From positions 45,709,869 through 45,773,868 of the forward strand of contig NC_046683.1 of the NCBI RefSeq assembly GCF_009870125.1: a stretch of 64,000 nucleotides of DNA. Reading direction: 5' to 3'. Positions 11,101 through 21,356 of this stretch are shown here, one piece after another. Under the pieces are notes generated by a model. That model was not told the DNA's origin, did no database searches, and worked only from the letters and a program-made list of their open reading frames with translations. The stretch's first letter is position 1. Every line of letters starts with the position of its first letter. Position numbers and translations under genes: made by a program. The stretch is from Drosophila pseudoobscura (taxonomy: Eukaryota > Arthropoda > Insecta > Diptera > Drosophilidae).

Positions 11101-14100
11101 ACTAGACAATTAAGCCGGGGAGCGGGACGGGACGGGACGGGCCCGGACCGGGAGCCGCTAGCCGCCAGCCATTATCATTCAACAGAGCGCTAATTTGAAT
11201 ATTTGACAAACATCAGCGCCACAAGCTCTCAGACTCTCGGAATTGGAATCGGACTCCAACTCAGAGTCAGAGTCAGATTCAGACTCGGATTCAGTCACAG
11301 CCTCGTCGCAGCTCAAATGATAATTCGTCGGAAGCGGTTGACAGGCGCGCGCGTTTATCTTGTAAATTGAGCAGCGAAACTACACCCGGAGAAAACTCTT
11401 CTAGACAGACTCCATAGATCAATGGGTTCGCTGAGAGGGGGGCTGCGGTGCTGGAAGGGGAACAAGGGGAACCAGTATTTCCATTGGAAAAACTCATGTG
11501 GCTAGAGCAACAACTGGTTTCCGTTGCTTTCTTTCAGTGTAGGCACAAGTACATGGCTTATTGCACAAAACGGAAATTATTTGCACAATTTGAATTGGCC
11601 AAAATGGAAGTGACTCGCACCCGCAAATTTACATACATATCTTTCTATGTACAGATGTACATATGTATGTGTGTATAGATTCGACGGTGTGATTTGAGGC
11701 CACGCTAATGAATATTTGTGAATGGGCCGCCGATTCATTCATCACACTACGTTGTGGCACAGTCAATGGTAGTGGATGATAATGCCCCTGTCAGGTTAGA
11801 ATCTCAGATGGAATTTCGCTATTTCAGGGATTATTAATTCGCTAAATAATAGTTTTATGGATTGCATAGCATATCGAACCTTCAGAGCACATGCATATTT
11901 TGGGATCTCCAGCTGTATCAGAATAATCATGAATACGAGGACTGCCTTCTAGTAAAGCACCAATAAGAAAACCTTGACAATGGTTTAATTGTTCTTTAAC
12001 ATATTCTCCAGGAATATGATAATCCATTTTCACAGTATTTTTGCCACTTGGAAGGAAGAATCACGAAAACATGGCTTCATCGGTTCAACCGTTGTTCTTT
12101 TTTTGTATAGTTGGGAACAAAAAGATGAGATTAGTGAGAGGATCCCTTGATTCGATATCTTGCTGATGGGCGCAGGGGTTTGAACTGGATGAAGGAATGA
12201 TGATGAGCACTCCTATGGGCTGACAAATACTGTTATAATAGAATTGGGAGTATATTCTTCTGTCTTTCGATAGACTTCCTGATAGACTTATGACATTATC
12301 ATCTAATATTTCGGGGCTATATCGGCGACCTACTACAAAAGAAGAACGAAATTCGCTTCTATTTGTATCCTTCTGTGATCTGTTTTGTCGAATAGCTTGT
12401 CTAAGACTCTGAGTCATTATAAATTTTAGAAAATCTTCATAACACATAAATCTGTAATATCTGCAGCAGTTTTCCTAATTGATCTATCTTCATGTTGGTT
12501 CGGAATCTGCATTTAGAGAACCTCAAGTTCATTTATCGAGATATCAAGTTCCCCCTTGAGAGGCATGGGCTCTGTTAATTTGAGGGTTTTCGAAAGTATA
12601 TGTATGAGCTGTTTGGAGTGCACAACTCGGTGGCAAATTGAAAATGACATGGTCAAGTGTCGCACTCTCAGGTGGCAACAGGTGTGCGGCTGCTGAAGAC
12701 TCGGGGCCCTAGTTCTGATTGTGGATATCGATAGAGTAGAGTAGAGGGTGGGGTGGGGTGGGGTGGGAGTCGAGTGTGGTGTAGTGGTGGTGGTCTGCCC
12801 CTGGCCAGGTGCAACTGGGGGTAAGGCGATGGCCAATCGATTTGTCGTGTATACGTGACCCCAACAACGGAGCCCAAGCAAATCGATTGGAACGCTTGGG
12901 GCGCTAATGCGGCGGGACACATGGCAATTGCATTTGGGGCGGGTGTTTTGTGGTTCCGCCAAATCGGTTATGCCAAATCGGACCCGGATGACTCCGTTGA
13001 TTGCATTGGCTAGGCCTTGCCATCCCATCCCCTTTGCCCCTTGCTTACCTAGCAGCTTGGAGACGGCTCCTTGCTGGGAGAGCATGTGCTGGGCCAGGTC
13101 GTATCCGCGCAGTCCGAAGCGGGACAATTCAAGCAGGCGATGCTGGGAGGCCAAGGCATTGAGATTGGTGGCGGTGGCCGTCGCCGTCGCCGTCGCAGGT
13201 GCGTTTCCGTTTCCTCCGCAGAAGAGTCCGCCCATCGTGGGAGCGGGTGGTGTTCCTTGGGCCATCATTGGCGCGGATGGGCTGAGGCTGTGCGGCTGTG
13301 TGAGGGCTGCAATTGGAAGGAAACCAAAAGAAATAAGTACGAAAAGGGATATACTCGAAGAGATCGAACAGAGAGAAAGAGAGAGCGAGAAGGGGGGGAG
13401 GTCGAAAATCATTAAATGTCAATTGGAATTTAAACGAAGCTGTTGCCGGCATTCCGCGCGTGACACAGAAACACCAAGAAATTTGTAGCGCGATCAACGA
13501 GCGACAGTCGAGAGGCCTGAAGCCTGTAGCCTGTAGCCTGGAGGCTGTGATGTGGTGTCGGGCGATGAGACAATGAGATGGTTGGACAAATTTCGGCTTG
13601 CTGGGTTGATCGACGACGTCAAAGCCAAAGCCAAGGTTCGACTCAAAGTCAGAGCTGGAGCTGGAGCTGGAGCTGGAGAGATGGTCACCGCGGACAGCCG
13701 GACGCTGGCGGAAGTGTCAGCGTTTATGGGCATAATGGACGCGGTGTGGTCCATTAGTGGACCGGCTGCTGCTCATGCTGCTGCTGCTGCTGCTGCTACT
13801 GATGCCACTGCTGCGGAATCAGTGGCAGAATCGACATCGACGGCCACTGCCGATTGCAGTCGGAATTTATGGAATTCCTGACGTTCTGCAGACGCTGGCA
13901 ATTTGTTGCCGGTCGGTCCTCTTGGATTGGACCCGGATCGGGGATCGGATCGCCTGTCACTGTGCTGCCAGCAATTGGCCATTCCTCAGATGTAGAAGCT
14001 TTTATGTTCGTTTTGACATTTTATCTGATCGCGAGAACTGCACACATTTTAACACCTCTTTTTTGGAGCGATCCACCTCCCTGTGTGGCCACAGAGAGTC

Positions 14101-16981
14101 GCCAGTCGTCAGTTGCTGCAGTTGCTGCAGTTGCAAGTTCCAGCCGTGGCAAGTTCCAGCCGCCTGGTATGCTCTTTCTTCGACCGATTGGGCCGCTCCG
14201 ATCTGGCAATGGCAGTGCTCCTGCACTAATTAAGCCCATGCAGATGCGGCGACCCCACTTGCTCGTACGCTTAGTTCCAGCCGCCAGTTTCTACGGGGGA
14301 CAATTTGTTGCATTCGCATGTTGCACCAATTGTTGTGGTTGCGGCTATGGCTTTGGCTATGCTTGATTTATGCCGCGCTCCAGAAGCAGCAGCAGCAGCA
14401 GCTGGATGTCAACGAGACCAGGTCCGACTGGGACTGGGACTGGGAGCAGGATCGACCGATGATTTACTACGTTAGTGGCAATGCGACAGCTCCGACTGCC
14501 CCGACGCGCCTCAGTCAATTGCAAAAGCGGCTTAAAATCGCGGGAACTGCCGTCCTCGTCCTCGTCCTCGTCCTCCCGTGCAGAATCTCCCCCCGGAGAC
14601 GCTCCAGATGTTGCCACCGCACGACGCACTGGCACGTCACCGTGCGACTTATAACAAGAAGCGATGCCGATGCCAATGCCGTTCGGGATCGGGTTCGGAA
14701 ACGGGCATCGTGCATCGGGCATCGGGAATCGGGAACGAATCGCGCTCCCCACAAGTGATGATCGCCTCGGAATTCAATTGATAGTTTGATTTATTGCTAC
14801 CGGTAGGTTTTTGCGCAGCTCCCTCCCGGCACTGCATATAAATTAAAGTGGTGGCTCGCTTTTTTTATGCGTGGCTCCCATCTCCATCTCCATCCAAGTC
14901 CATGCCCCCCAGGCCCCAGGCCCCATCCTCCTGCTCATCGCCGGGCCCCGCGCCTCGCCTGGTGCTCGCTGATCTTGTTTGTCGCGCGCAGCGCATTACT
15001 CGTCGTCTAAGGCTTCTGGTTTTTATTGCCGATCCGATCTATGCGCTCTATGGCGATCTTAGAGCATTTCCCTACGCTGAATGGAATCTGCTGCGGAATA
15101 TGGCACCTCTAACTTGGTATAATTCGTTTCCCTATAAATGGTTATTGTGCCTTTAGGCCTTTAGGTTGATATTTTTCTGTGGAGATCGGGAAAATCCTAT
15201 CATGAACCGGTTTGAAGGAATGGAAATCGAAATAGGTAAAGCTCGAACTTACTCTAGTTCATTTAAATATAAGATCCTTTAAGAAATGGGGGTTAATCAT
15301 ACCTAATAATATTATATCTTGTAAATAATATATTTCTAAAGGAATGAATGTCTCTCTCTCTATTATATAAACAAGTTTTGGGTCGTTCGTCCTTGTCTCC
15401 ATCCGATATTTTACTCATAAAGGCGCGAGCGAGCGAAGCGAGTGAGTCGGGGGTAGGCGCACGCGCGAAATGAGTCTGCAGGAGGCTATCTATCTAGCTA
15501 TCGACAACCATGATTATTTCTCGTTAGGCCATACGATGGTCAATCTGGCTCCGTTTCTACATAAAATATACTGATGAACTGAGGAAAGTCGTACATCATC
15601 AGTACAGTTTTCGACATGTGTATGCCTGTCTGAAGGATTATTGAACATCTATTCCATGTTCTATCGCTCTGATATAGATGCTCTATATCCCCCCAGCGTT
15701 TTAGTTGCTGCACAACATAACGTAACATAACGATCCCGGGGGACATACATATGACTGCACTCTCCACTCAATTTCTGAGGTGACTCCTCCGGGGCACTCT
15801 CCTCCACTCTTCGAAAATCATCGTGCACACCTTTTATACGCTTGGCTTTCTAAGAATAATGCGAATACACGCACCACGTAACCTGAGAGCCCTAAGTATG
15901 GTTTCTGCCCTATGCTTAAACTTCAATGTATGCCATGTACCCATGTACCCGTCCATGCACCGATGCCCCCTCCCTGTCCCTGTCCCTGTCCCTGGGCTCC
16001 GGCTGCTACGTTGGTGCCTCCGTTGTGTGTGTGTGTGTGCGTCCCATGCTGCTTTGCCACTCTCTCCCTCTCTGCCTTTCTCTGTGTCTCGCTGCCCCCG
16101 TTCCTGAGCTCTTTTATAATTATTTATTTATTGTGCAACTTCCAACACCTTCTAGAGACAAGTCAAAGCTTTGGCCCGCTGCTCGCACCATGCCCCCGCC
16201 CCCGTCCCCGCCGGCGACCGTCTCATCCCGGTCTGCGGACTGTGAGTGGCCCCTCGATGGCCGCCGCGACATGAACTAATTTTATTTGACAACCCATACT
16301 TGTGCAAAGCAAATTGCCACTGATGTGCGAAAGACCAAAACAGTTGCCAGTTGTGTCTCCTGTCCGTTGAGTATGTTTATATATGTATATATCTTGTATA
16401 TATGTATATACTCCAACTTATTGTGGCTGCCGCTGCGATGCTGTTGTGAAATTTCCAAATCATTGCACTTTCCAGCAGGCATTTGCCTAGTGGCTGAAGC
16501 TGTGGCTGTGGCTGGGCTGGGGCTGGGGCTGGTCTTTGTCTTAAACTGTTTCTGTTTCTGTTTGCTGGGGCCCCCGTATCCCTGTCACTTCACGGAATTT
16601 CACCCAAATTCGCAGTGCCATGGAGCGTGCAACGCGGAGGAGAGGGGACTCTGAAGGGGTGCACATTCCCCAACACCATCTAACCACCTCACCACCTTAC
16701 CACTCACCTGTGGGCGCGGCTGTGGGCGAAACGGGCGTCATTGCCGACGGCTGGCCACCGCTTCCGGGCAGAAGATGGACGTGCGACGGCATTGGGACCG
16801 CTGTCATGGCTAGGGAGACACCGGGTGCCGCACTGGCCGTCGGCATAATGGCTCCCGGAGATTCCGGGCCTCTGGGCGGCACGGCTGGGGCTGTGATGGC
16901 GGTGCAAGTGGCAACCGCGGTGGCACCTTTTGTGGGAGTCCTCGTTGGGACTGGAGTTGTGCTGGTCACTGTTGTAGCCAT
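7856..16981 (-). CDS. eyg: Eyegone: Pax-type transcription factor, RED paired half plus homeodomain
   Basis: Six coding exons join in phase (minus strand): 16981-16708, 13306-13049, 10772-10632, 9442-8999, 8933-8749 and 8548-7856. All introns are GT-AG and the product is 664 residues. Residues 1-91 are Thr/Pro/Ala-rich. Residues ~145-177 keep the end of the PAI half ([10 protein letters not shown]), and ~178-250 are a complete RED half ([33 protein letters not shown]). The homeodomain is 389-448, with S50 at residue 438 and N51 at 439. Residues 567-576 ([10 protein letters not shown]), a Met-Pro run (580-609) and an acidic EEEINV end follow. The start is the first ATG after an in-frame stop near 17046; Met105-Met106 in exon 2 could be an alternative start. 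Eyg is a nuclear DNA-binding regulator, mainly a repressor, of eye-disc growth, salivary ducts and thorax. I assign eyg rather than toe from the residues just after the homeodomain and the larger size, which is moderate evidence. Confidence 0.88.
8024..8113 (-). repeat. eyg: Coding Met-Pro dipeptide repeat in the eyg last exon
   Basis: On the plus strand the hexamer GGGCAT/GGCATG is repeated about eight times in a row and then continues in variant form (CATCGACAT, ATGTGCAT). In eyg this encodes an alternating Met-Pro tract that decays into His, Ser and Ile substitutions (residues about 580-609). It lies between the shared SMGGE motif and the shared SAAAF...ARQY motif. It is likely length-variable between individuals. 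Confidence 0.8.
8549..8748 (-). other. eyg: eyg intron 5, splitting the homeodomain at codon 46/47
   Basis: A 200-nt phase-0 intron with donor GTGAGTGC and acceptor TCAATTAG. It separates the codon for homeodomain residue 46 (Gln) from residue 47 (Val). toe has an intron at exactly the same codon boundary (50260-50324), only 65 nt long. The plus-strand view of this intron contains a run of CCGAAT/CGGA units around 8680-8740 with no coding meaning. Confidence 0.85.
8934..8998 (-). other. eyg: eyg intron 4, extra intron just before the homeodomain
   Basis: A 65-nt phase-1 intron (donor GTGAGTGG, acceptor CTCGGCAG) placed 15-16 codons upstream of the homeodomain. toe has no intron here; its exon 4 runs unbroken from the RED half to the homeodomain. 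The intron was therefore gained in eyg or lost in toe after the duplication. The frame holds only if this intron is removed, because the minus-strand reading stops shortly after GTGAGTGG. Confidence 0.85.
9443..10631 (-). other. eyg: eyg intron 3 (non-coding, repeat-rich)
   Basis: Phase-1 intron inside the RED half, between the codons for SEG and VCTN. The donor is GTAAGTCAG and the acceptor TCTCCCACAG. It holds GCCAAA units (10285-10365), GAC runs (10400-10420) and GGCAGG runs (10525-10580). The minus-strand ORF that continues upstream of exon 4 past 9443 is intron read-through and is not exonic. No independent gene is seen. Confidence 0.8.
10773..13048 (-). other. eyg: eyg intron 2
   Basis: Phase-1 intron between the PAI remnant and the RED half (donor GTAAGCAAG, acceptor CTTTTCAG). 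Simple repeats sit at 11050-11095 (CCCTG), 11120-11145 (GACGG) and 12745-12770 (GGGTG). The AT-rich middle, 11820-12500, holds a broken ORF listed separately. The remainder carries no coding signal that I can support. Long introns of this kind often hold enhancers in Pax loci. Confidence 0.75.
11842..12450 (-). pseudogene. Broken ORF inside eyg intron 2 (unrecognised)
   Basis: Two minus-strand open frames, 12447-12085 (120 codons) and 12033-11842 (63 codons), lie end to end in different frames. They have ordinary, non-repetitive amino-acid composition, unlike the low-complexity frames around them. Readable stretches include [37 protein letters not shown], and in the second frame [21 protein letters not shown] further frame shift near 12460 would extend the upstream reading. 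This looks like a decayed, intronless coding copy such as a retropseudogene. I do not recognise the parent. It could also be chance in AT-rich DNA. Confidence 0.35.
13307..16707 (-). other. eyg: eyg intron 1 (3.4 kb)
   Basis: The largest eyg intron, phase 1, with donor GTGAGTGG and acceptor CCTTCCAATTGCAG. It contains GGAGCT units (13650-13680), a GCTGCT run (13765-13800), CAG units at 14110-14130 and 14383-14403, and TCCTCG units (14550-14575). A more AT-rich, repeat-poor part spans 15150-15800. Frames on both strands are short or repeat-driven. I see no gene. It is a candidate place for regulatory DNA. Confidence 0.75.
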
Positions 16982-19900
16982 TCCCCGCGTCAGAACTGTA
17001 TGGTCGAGGGGGAAGAGCTGTCTGGAAGGCTGGCCGTCGTCTACCTACACGTCAGGCAGCAGCAGGTGGCATCTCCAGTCGGGAAGCCAATGGGAAATTA
17101 GAAAAACTGTTTTTCCGACGGCCTCGCAGCACTCGTCACCGTGTCGGTCGTCGTCGGGGTTCTCCGAAAAAAAAAACACGATCGAAACGCGAACCGGAAC
17201 CGTCGCCGACGCGCGCTCACTCACGCCGACTGGGATTGTGAACAAGCTGTGGCCAGGCCCCAGCCGAGACTTACTTTGCTTGCCCCTGCGCCTGTCCGGG
17301 TGAGGGCGGAGAGGGGCAGCCGACCTGCAGCTGGTCGGCGGGCGGGGGCTGTTGTGGGGCTGTATTCTGGTTTGCTTGTGGTTGTGGTTGAGCACTGAGC
17401 TGAGCAAGCGAGCATTCGAAACGGGATACACAGTGGATACAGTGGCTACAGTGTCGGCGTTTGAGTGTGAGTGCGACTGCGACTGCGAGTGCGAGTGCGA
17501 GTGAGAGTGCGCGTTTGAGCGCTGTGCGGAGTGAGTGCTATCTTTGAGCATAAACTGTGCAGGCAGGCAGGCAGACACAAACGCTGTTGTAAAAGTTCAA
17601 TAATTAATTAGCCCGACATTCGGGTTCTGGTGCATTGTTATTTGTCAAACTCTCCGCCCCAAAGGCGCGACCGGTTGCGTTGCCCTTTAATTGAGAATTA
17701 CGATTTTTTGCAGTGCCATCCTTTACTGACCTAACGGTATTTGCGGCCTGTGCCGTACAGCCCATGCAAAAAGTGCATTAGGGTGGACATTGATGGCAAG
17801 GCCGGAGGAAAACCAATGAATTCGCGCAGCTCTGGCCAACCAGTCAGAGTAACAGAAACGTAACCGATTAGCGTGTTGTCCACTCAATCCTCCTTGCAAG
17901 AGAGAGACAGAGACAGAGCGAGAGAGAGCAGTAAAAGCCTGCGCACAACTCTGCAAAGGAAGCGAACCAGAGAGAGAGAGGGAAAGATAGAGAGAGAGAG
18001 AGAGGGAGATGCTGCTGCAATTGCAGTGGCAGTTGGAGCCACCAGGGTGGAGGGGGGTGGTGTCCCGACTAATTGATTTACTTGTCCGCAGCCACCCCAC
18101 TACCTCCCCCAGTCAGTCCCTGAGCTCTGGAGAGGATGCAAAATGGTCGACCGACGCTGGTTGGCTGTGGATGCGGCAGTGATGTGAATGGATGGACACT
18201 GGAGGAGTGGAGCCCGGGGTCGATGTAATGGCTGCCAAGTGGTTCGGTTCGGTTCGGTACGGTGTCGGTGTCAGTGTCGGTGTCGATGACAGTGTCAGTG
18301 TCGGAAGCTCTGCTTTGTTTTGGCAGAGCTTCGGCTTTTACATGGAATCCAAGGGTCTAACCTCAGGCGCCGTCGCCGTCGCCGTCGCCGTGGTCGTCGC
18401 CAAGTGCGGAACGGAACCACCACATGGAGGCGTCATTGGAGTCAGGGAGAGGCAGGTAATTGGCAGGGACACTCAAGCGTGTCTACCTGTCTGGGGGGCG
18501 TGCCACCCAGCACTGATAATGGGGAATAATCAATTTTAATGGCCTATAATCCGCCACCGCAGAATAACAATGATCACCCACCCGATGCTACCCGATTGAA
18601 AGGTGAACTTTTCCAGCGGAATGCTCCACCGCACGCCACACGAGAGGCACACGGGAGGCACACGAGAGACGTCTACCCAAACACTCCCCCCTCACATACA
18701 CAAATTTGTTGACGCAGTCCCAATGATTTATTTATTTATTGGATAAAAGACTAAGCAAAAGTCGCTTTCCACTAAAAATATTTAGTATTTAGTTGTCGGT
18801 GCGGGGAGGGGTGGTGACGGGAGGGGAATGTTTGACTCAGCTTATATAATCCCAGATGATGGGCCAATTGAGTTTCACTCAAAACTCAAAACTAGAGTGA
18901 GAGAGACTGTCTGAGAGGCGGGACCAAGTGCTCTCGCTGCTTGCAGAGCTCTCCCGCTGTCTTGCGCGTCAGCCACACTAGTCGTCTCCCTCGCACGCAT
19001 TGGAACTACGCTTTAATGCTGCGCCCAATGAGCAGCTGCGTCCACTGCTCAAAGAAGACCTCTCTGTCAACGATCCAAAGATGAAGGGGGGTGAAGCGGG
19101 TGCAGCGGGAGGGTGGAGTGGGGTCCACACCGAAGAGAAGTATCTGTCCGACCCGATAGATAGCCAATCTTTGCATATCCCCGCTCCCCCTGATGATTGA
19201 TTTCGGCCTCCATGATTGATTAGATTAATAACGCGGCTAATTAAACACTTATCGCTAACACACACACACACACAGACACACAGACAGAACCCCGTGGGCG
19301 AACCCCCTCCTGCACCGCCGGCAACAAATTACGCCCGCTTCTAATTGCGTTTCGTGCAACATTTTTCGGGCCATGGCTAGGGATAGGGATGGGCGCATTA
19401 ATTATGGCCGCCCCCGGCCAACGCCTGTCGGCCGCCATTATTCCTGTGGCAAAGTTCGTAGCCAGATAGCGATCTAGTATCTACATGCATTCCACATGGG
19501 GGCACCCAACCCAGTCCCAGTCCCAGGCCCAAGTCCAATCCCAATCCCAGACCAAAAACCAAGCCCTGTGCCTGGGCCTGTGCCGTTGCCGTGCATATTT
19601 GTGGTAGCCACGCTTCCTGTTTTTGTTTGTTTGCCCCTCTGCTGTCCGTTTGTCCGTCTGCTGTGTCCGCTGTCCGGCTGAAAATATTCCAAACAATGTA
19701 GACAAGAAGTGCCCCAGGGCGGAGTTTTTGTGCCTACAGTTAGCGACGCGGTGGTGTTTACCCACATGTAGGCATATGCATATGCTGATTTCCACCGCGG
19801 AGTAGGAGGCCTTCCCATTGCCATGGGAGTGGGATTGGGATTGGGACTGGGACTGGGATTGCGATTGGGAGTGGGCATAGGCCGACCTACCACTTGGTGA

Positions 19901-20740
19901 ACCGTAAAAAATAAACGTCGGAGCAGTAATGGCCCCAACCCCCACCCCACCACACCCCCGCGCCGAAACCCACAAAAGAGAAGAGCGGCCATCGGAATTT
20001 CTGAATGCCAGTAAACAAATAGAAAATAGCTTTCTGGCACGGCCCTCTTCATGGCGCTTCCTCCAGGAGACATTCGTACGAGTGTGTAGCCCCTTGGTGT
20101 CCCCCCGCTTGGGTCTTGGCCGGACGGCGGAAATACGCTCTAGTTTCTGTTTTTGTAGATCGGAAATGTTTAGCGCTTGCCCAGAATGATTAAGGTGTCG
20201 CTTTTTGTCTGGCGGCTCCAGCAACATGTTCCATTTGCATACAAATAGATACTCGTATTCTCCAGATTTTGCAGAGTAATGCCGGAAGCCTCCTCTGAGT
20301 CGCGCTCCGACACATTGCGAACGGAGCAGATCGATTATTCCATTACTCCACTCCATTGTAGCCTCAGTTGAAGCTATTCTATTGTATCGCATGGCACTTC
20401 CCTCACAGCTACTTTTAAAGTACACCAGATCTCGAAATGTATATGATTCCGCCTCTGCAGTAGGAAGAATGGTATAGCATCTAAACCATGAAAGATAACA
20501 AATTAACTGCAGCTCCAAGTCAACCTCGTATTCAAGAATTATATGTTACTAACTAATAGTATTTAGATGTACCCAGCGGAATCTGTTTTGTAATCGGTAA
20601 TCCACGATGTACCTTACCTAAGTTTGTAATCAGCTTATCAGAATATTTAATACATATGAATAATAGCATTCAAACATTTTAAGAAGAATTTGTGTGTTTT
20701 TGTGGGTTATTTATACGGATAAAACTATGGAAAAGTATGG
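16982..20740. other. Upstream flank of eyg: 5' UTR/promoter region, not resolved
   Basis: The eyg 5' UTR and promoter should lie here on the minus strand, but no TATA box stands out and I cannot place the transcription start. Simple repeats include GAGTGC units (17465-17510), long GA runs (17890-18010), GGTGTC units (18255-18300), a GCCGTC run (18370-18395), an AC run (19257-19275) and CCCAGT/GGGACT units (19505-19550, 19830-19875). The GA runs are potential GAGA-factor sites. A 345-codon minus-strand frame at 19481-20518 exists but is not convincing; see the rejected list. Confidence 0.45.
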
Positions 20741-21058
20741 TAGAGTCCTACCTTTGTTCCATAGATTGGCTTAGAATATATTTTCCCTTTAGGTCCATAT
20801 CTGTAGAGAGATAGAAAGTCAATATCTCAGAGACTATAAGAGCTAGAGCAACCAAATTTGGTATCCACACTCCTGTGATATCGGACCTTGACAAGTTAGT
20901 TTCAAAATTTCGACGCACCCCCTTCCGCCCCCGCAAAGGACGAAAATCTGGGGCATCCACAAATCTCAGAGAATATTAAGGCTAGAGTAACCAAATTTGG
21001 TATCCACACTCCTGTTAGATCTCACTATAAAATGTATATTTCAAAATTTCGTTCAAAT
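20741..21058. repeat. Dispersed repeat copy with an internal direct repeat
   Basis: Two near-identical blocks of about 70 bp are present: the phrase CTCAGAGA..TATAAGAGCTAGAG..ACCAAATTTGGTATCCACACTCCTGT occurs at about 20825-20880 and again at 20965-21016. Between them lies a C-rich segment with CCCCCTTCCGCCCCCGCAAAGGAC. The same landmarks, more degraded, occur at 1915-2170. I recall this as a widespread Drosophila repeat type but cannot name the family. It has no coding potential. Confidence 0.65.
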
Positions 21059-21356
21059 CAAAAATAATAATTAAACAATAAGAATCCAAAATAATAATTA
21101 CTCATTAAAAAAAAAAAATAATCATTATTCAATAAAAATCAAAAATAATAATTATAATGACAATTATTCAATAAAAATCAAAAATAACAATTATTCAATA
21201 AAAATGAAAAATAATAATTATTCAATAAAAATCAAGAATAATAATTATAATAATAATAATTTAATAAAAATCAAAAATAATAATTATACAATAAAAATCA
21301 AGAATAATAATTATTCAATAAAAATAAAAAAAAATAATAATTATTATTATTCCCTC
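21059..21356. repeat. AT-rich minisatellite, AATAAAAATCAAAAATAATAATTATTC units
   Basis: About ten copies of a 25-30-bp unit made of AATAAAAATCAA and AATAATAATTAT lie head to tail, with length variants. The array is directly adjacent to the dispersed repeat at 20741-21058 and may have grown from its tail. It is more than 85 percent AT. Confidence 0.8.

Noticed and set aside
13307-13412. Open minus-strand frame running upstream of eyg exon 2 with a hydrophobic, signal-like start
   Set aside because: It translates the pyrimidine tract and branch region of a good CAG acceptor, and the phase into exon 1 is satisfied by the splice instead.
19481-20518. 345-codon minus-strand open frame, the longest in the gene-free interval
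   Set aside because: Its second half is built from translated simple repeats (Ser-Gln, Trp-Asp). There are no splice sites, domains or promoter, and GC-rich DNA here lacks stops. A translated search of 20050-20518 would settle the first third.
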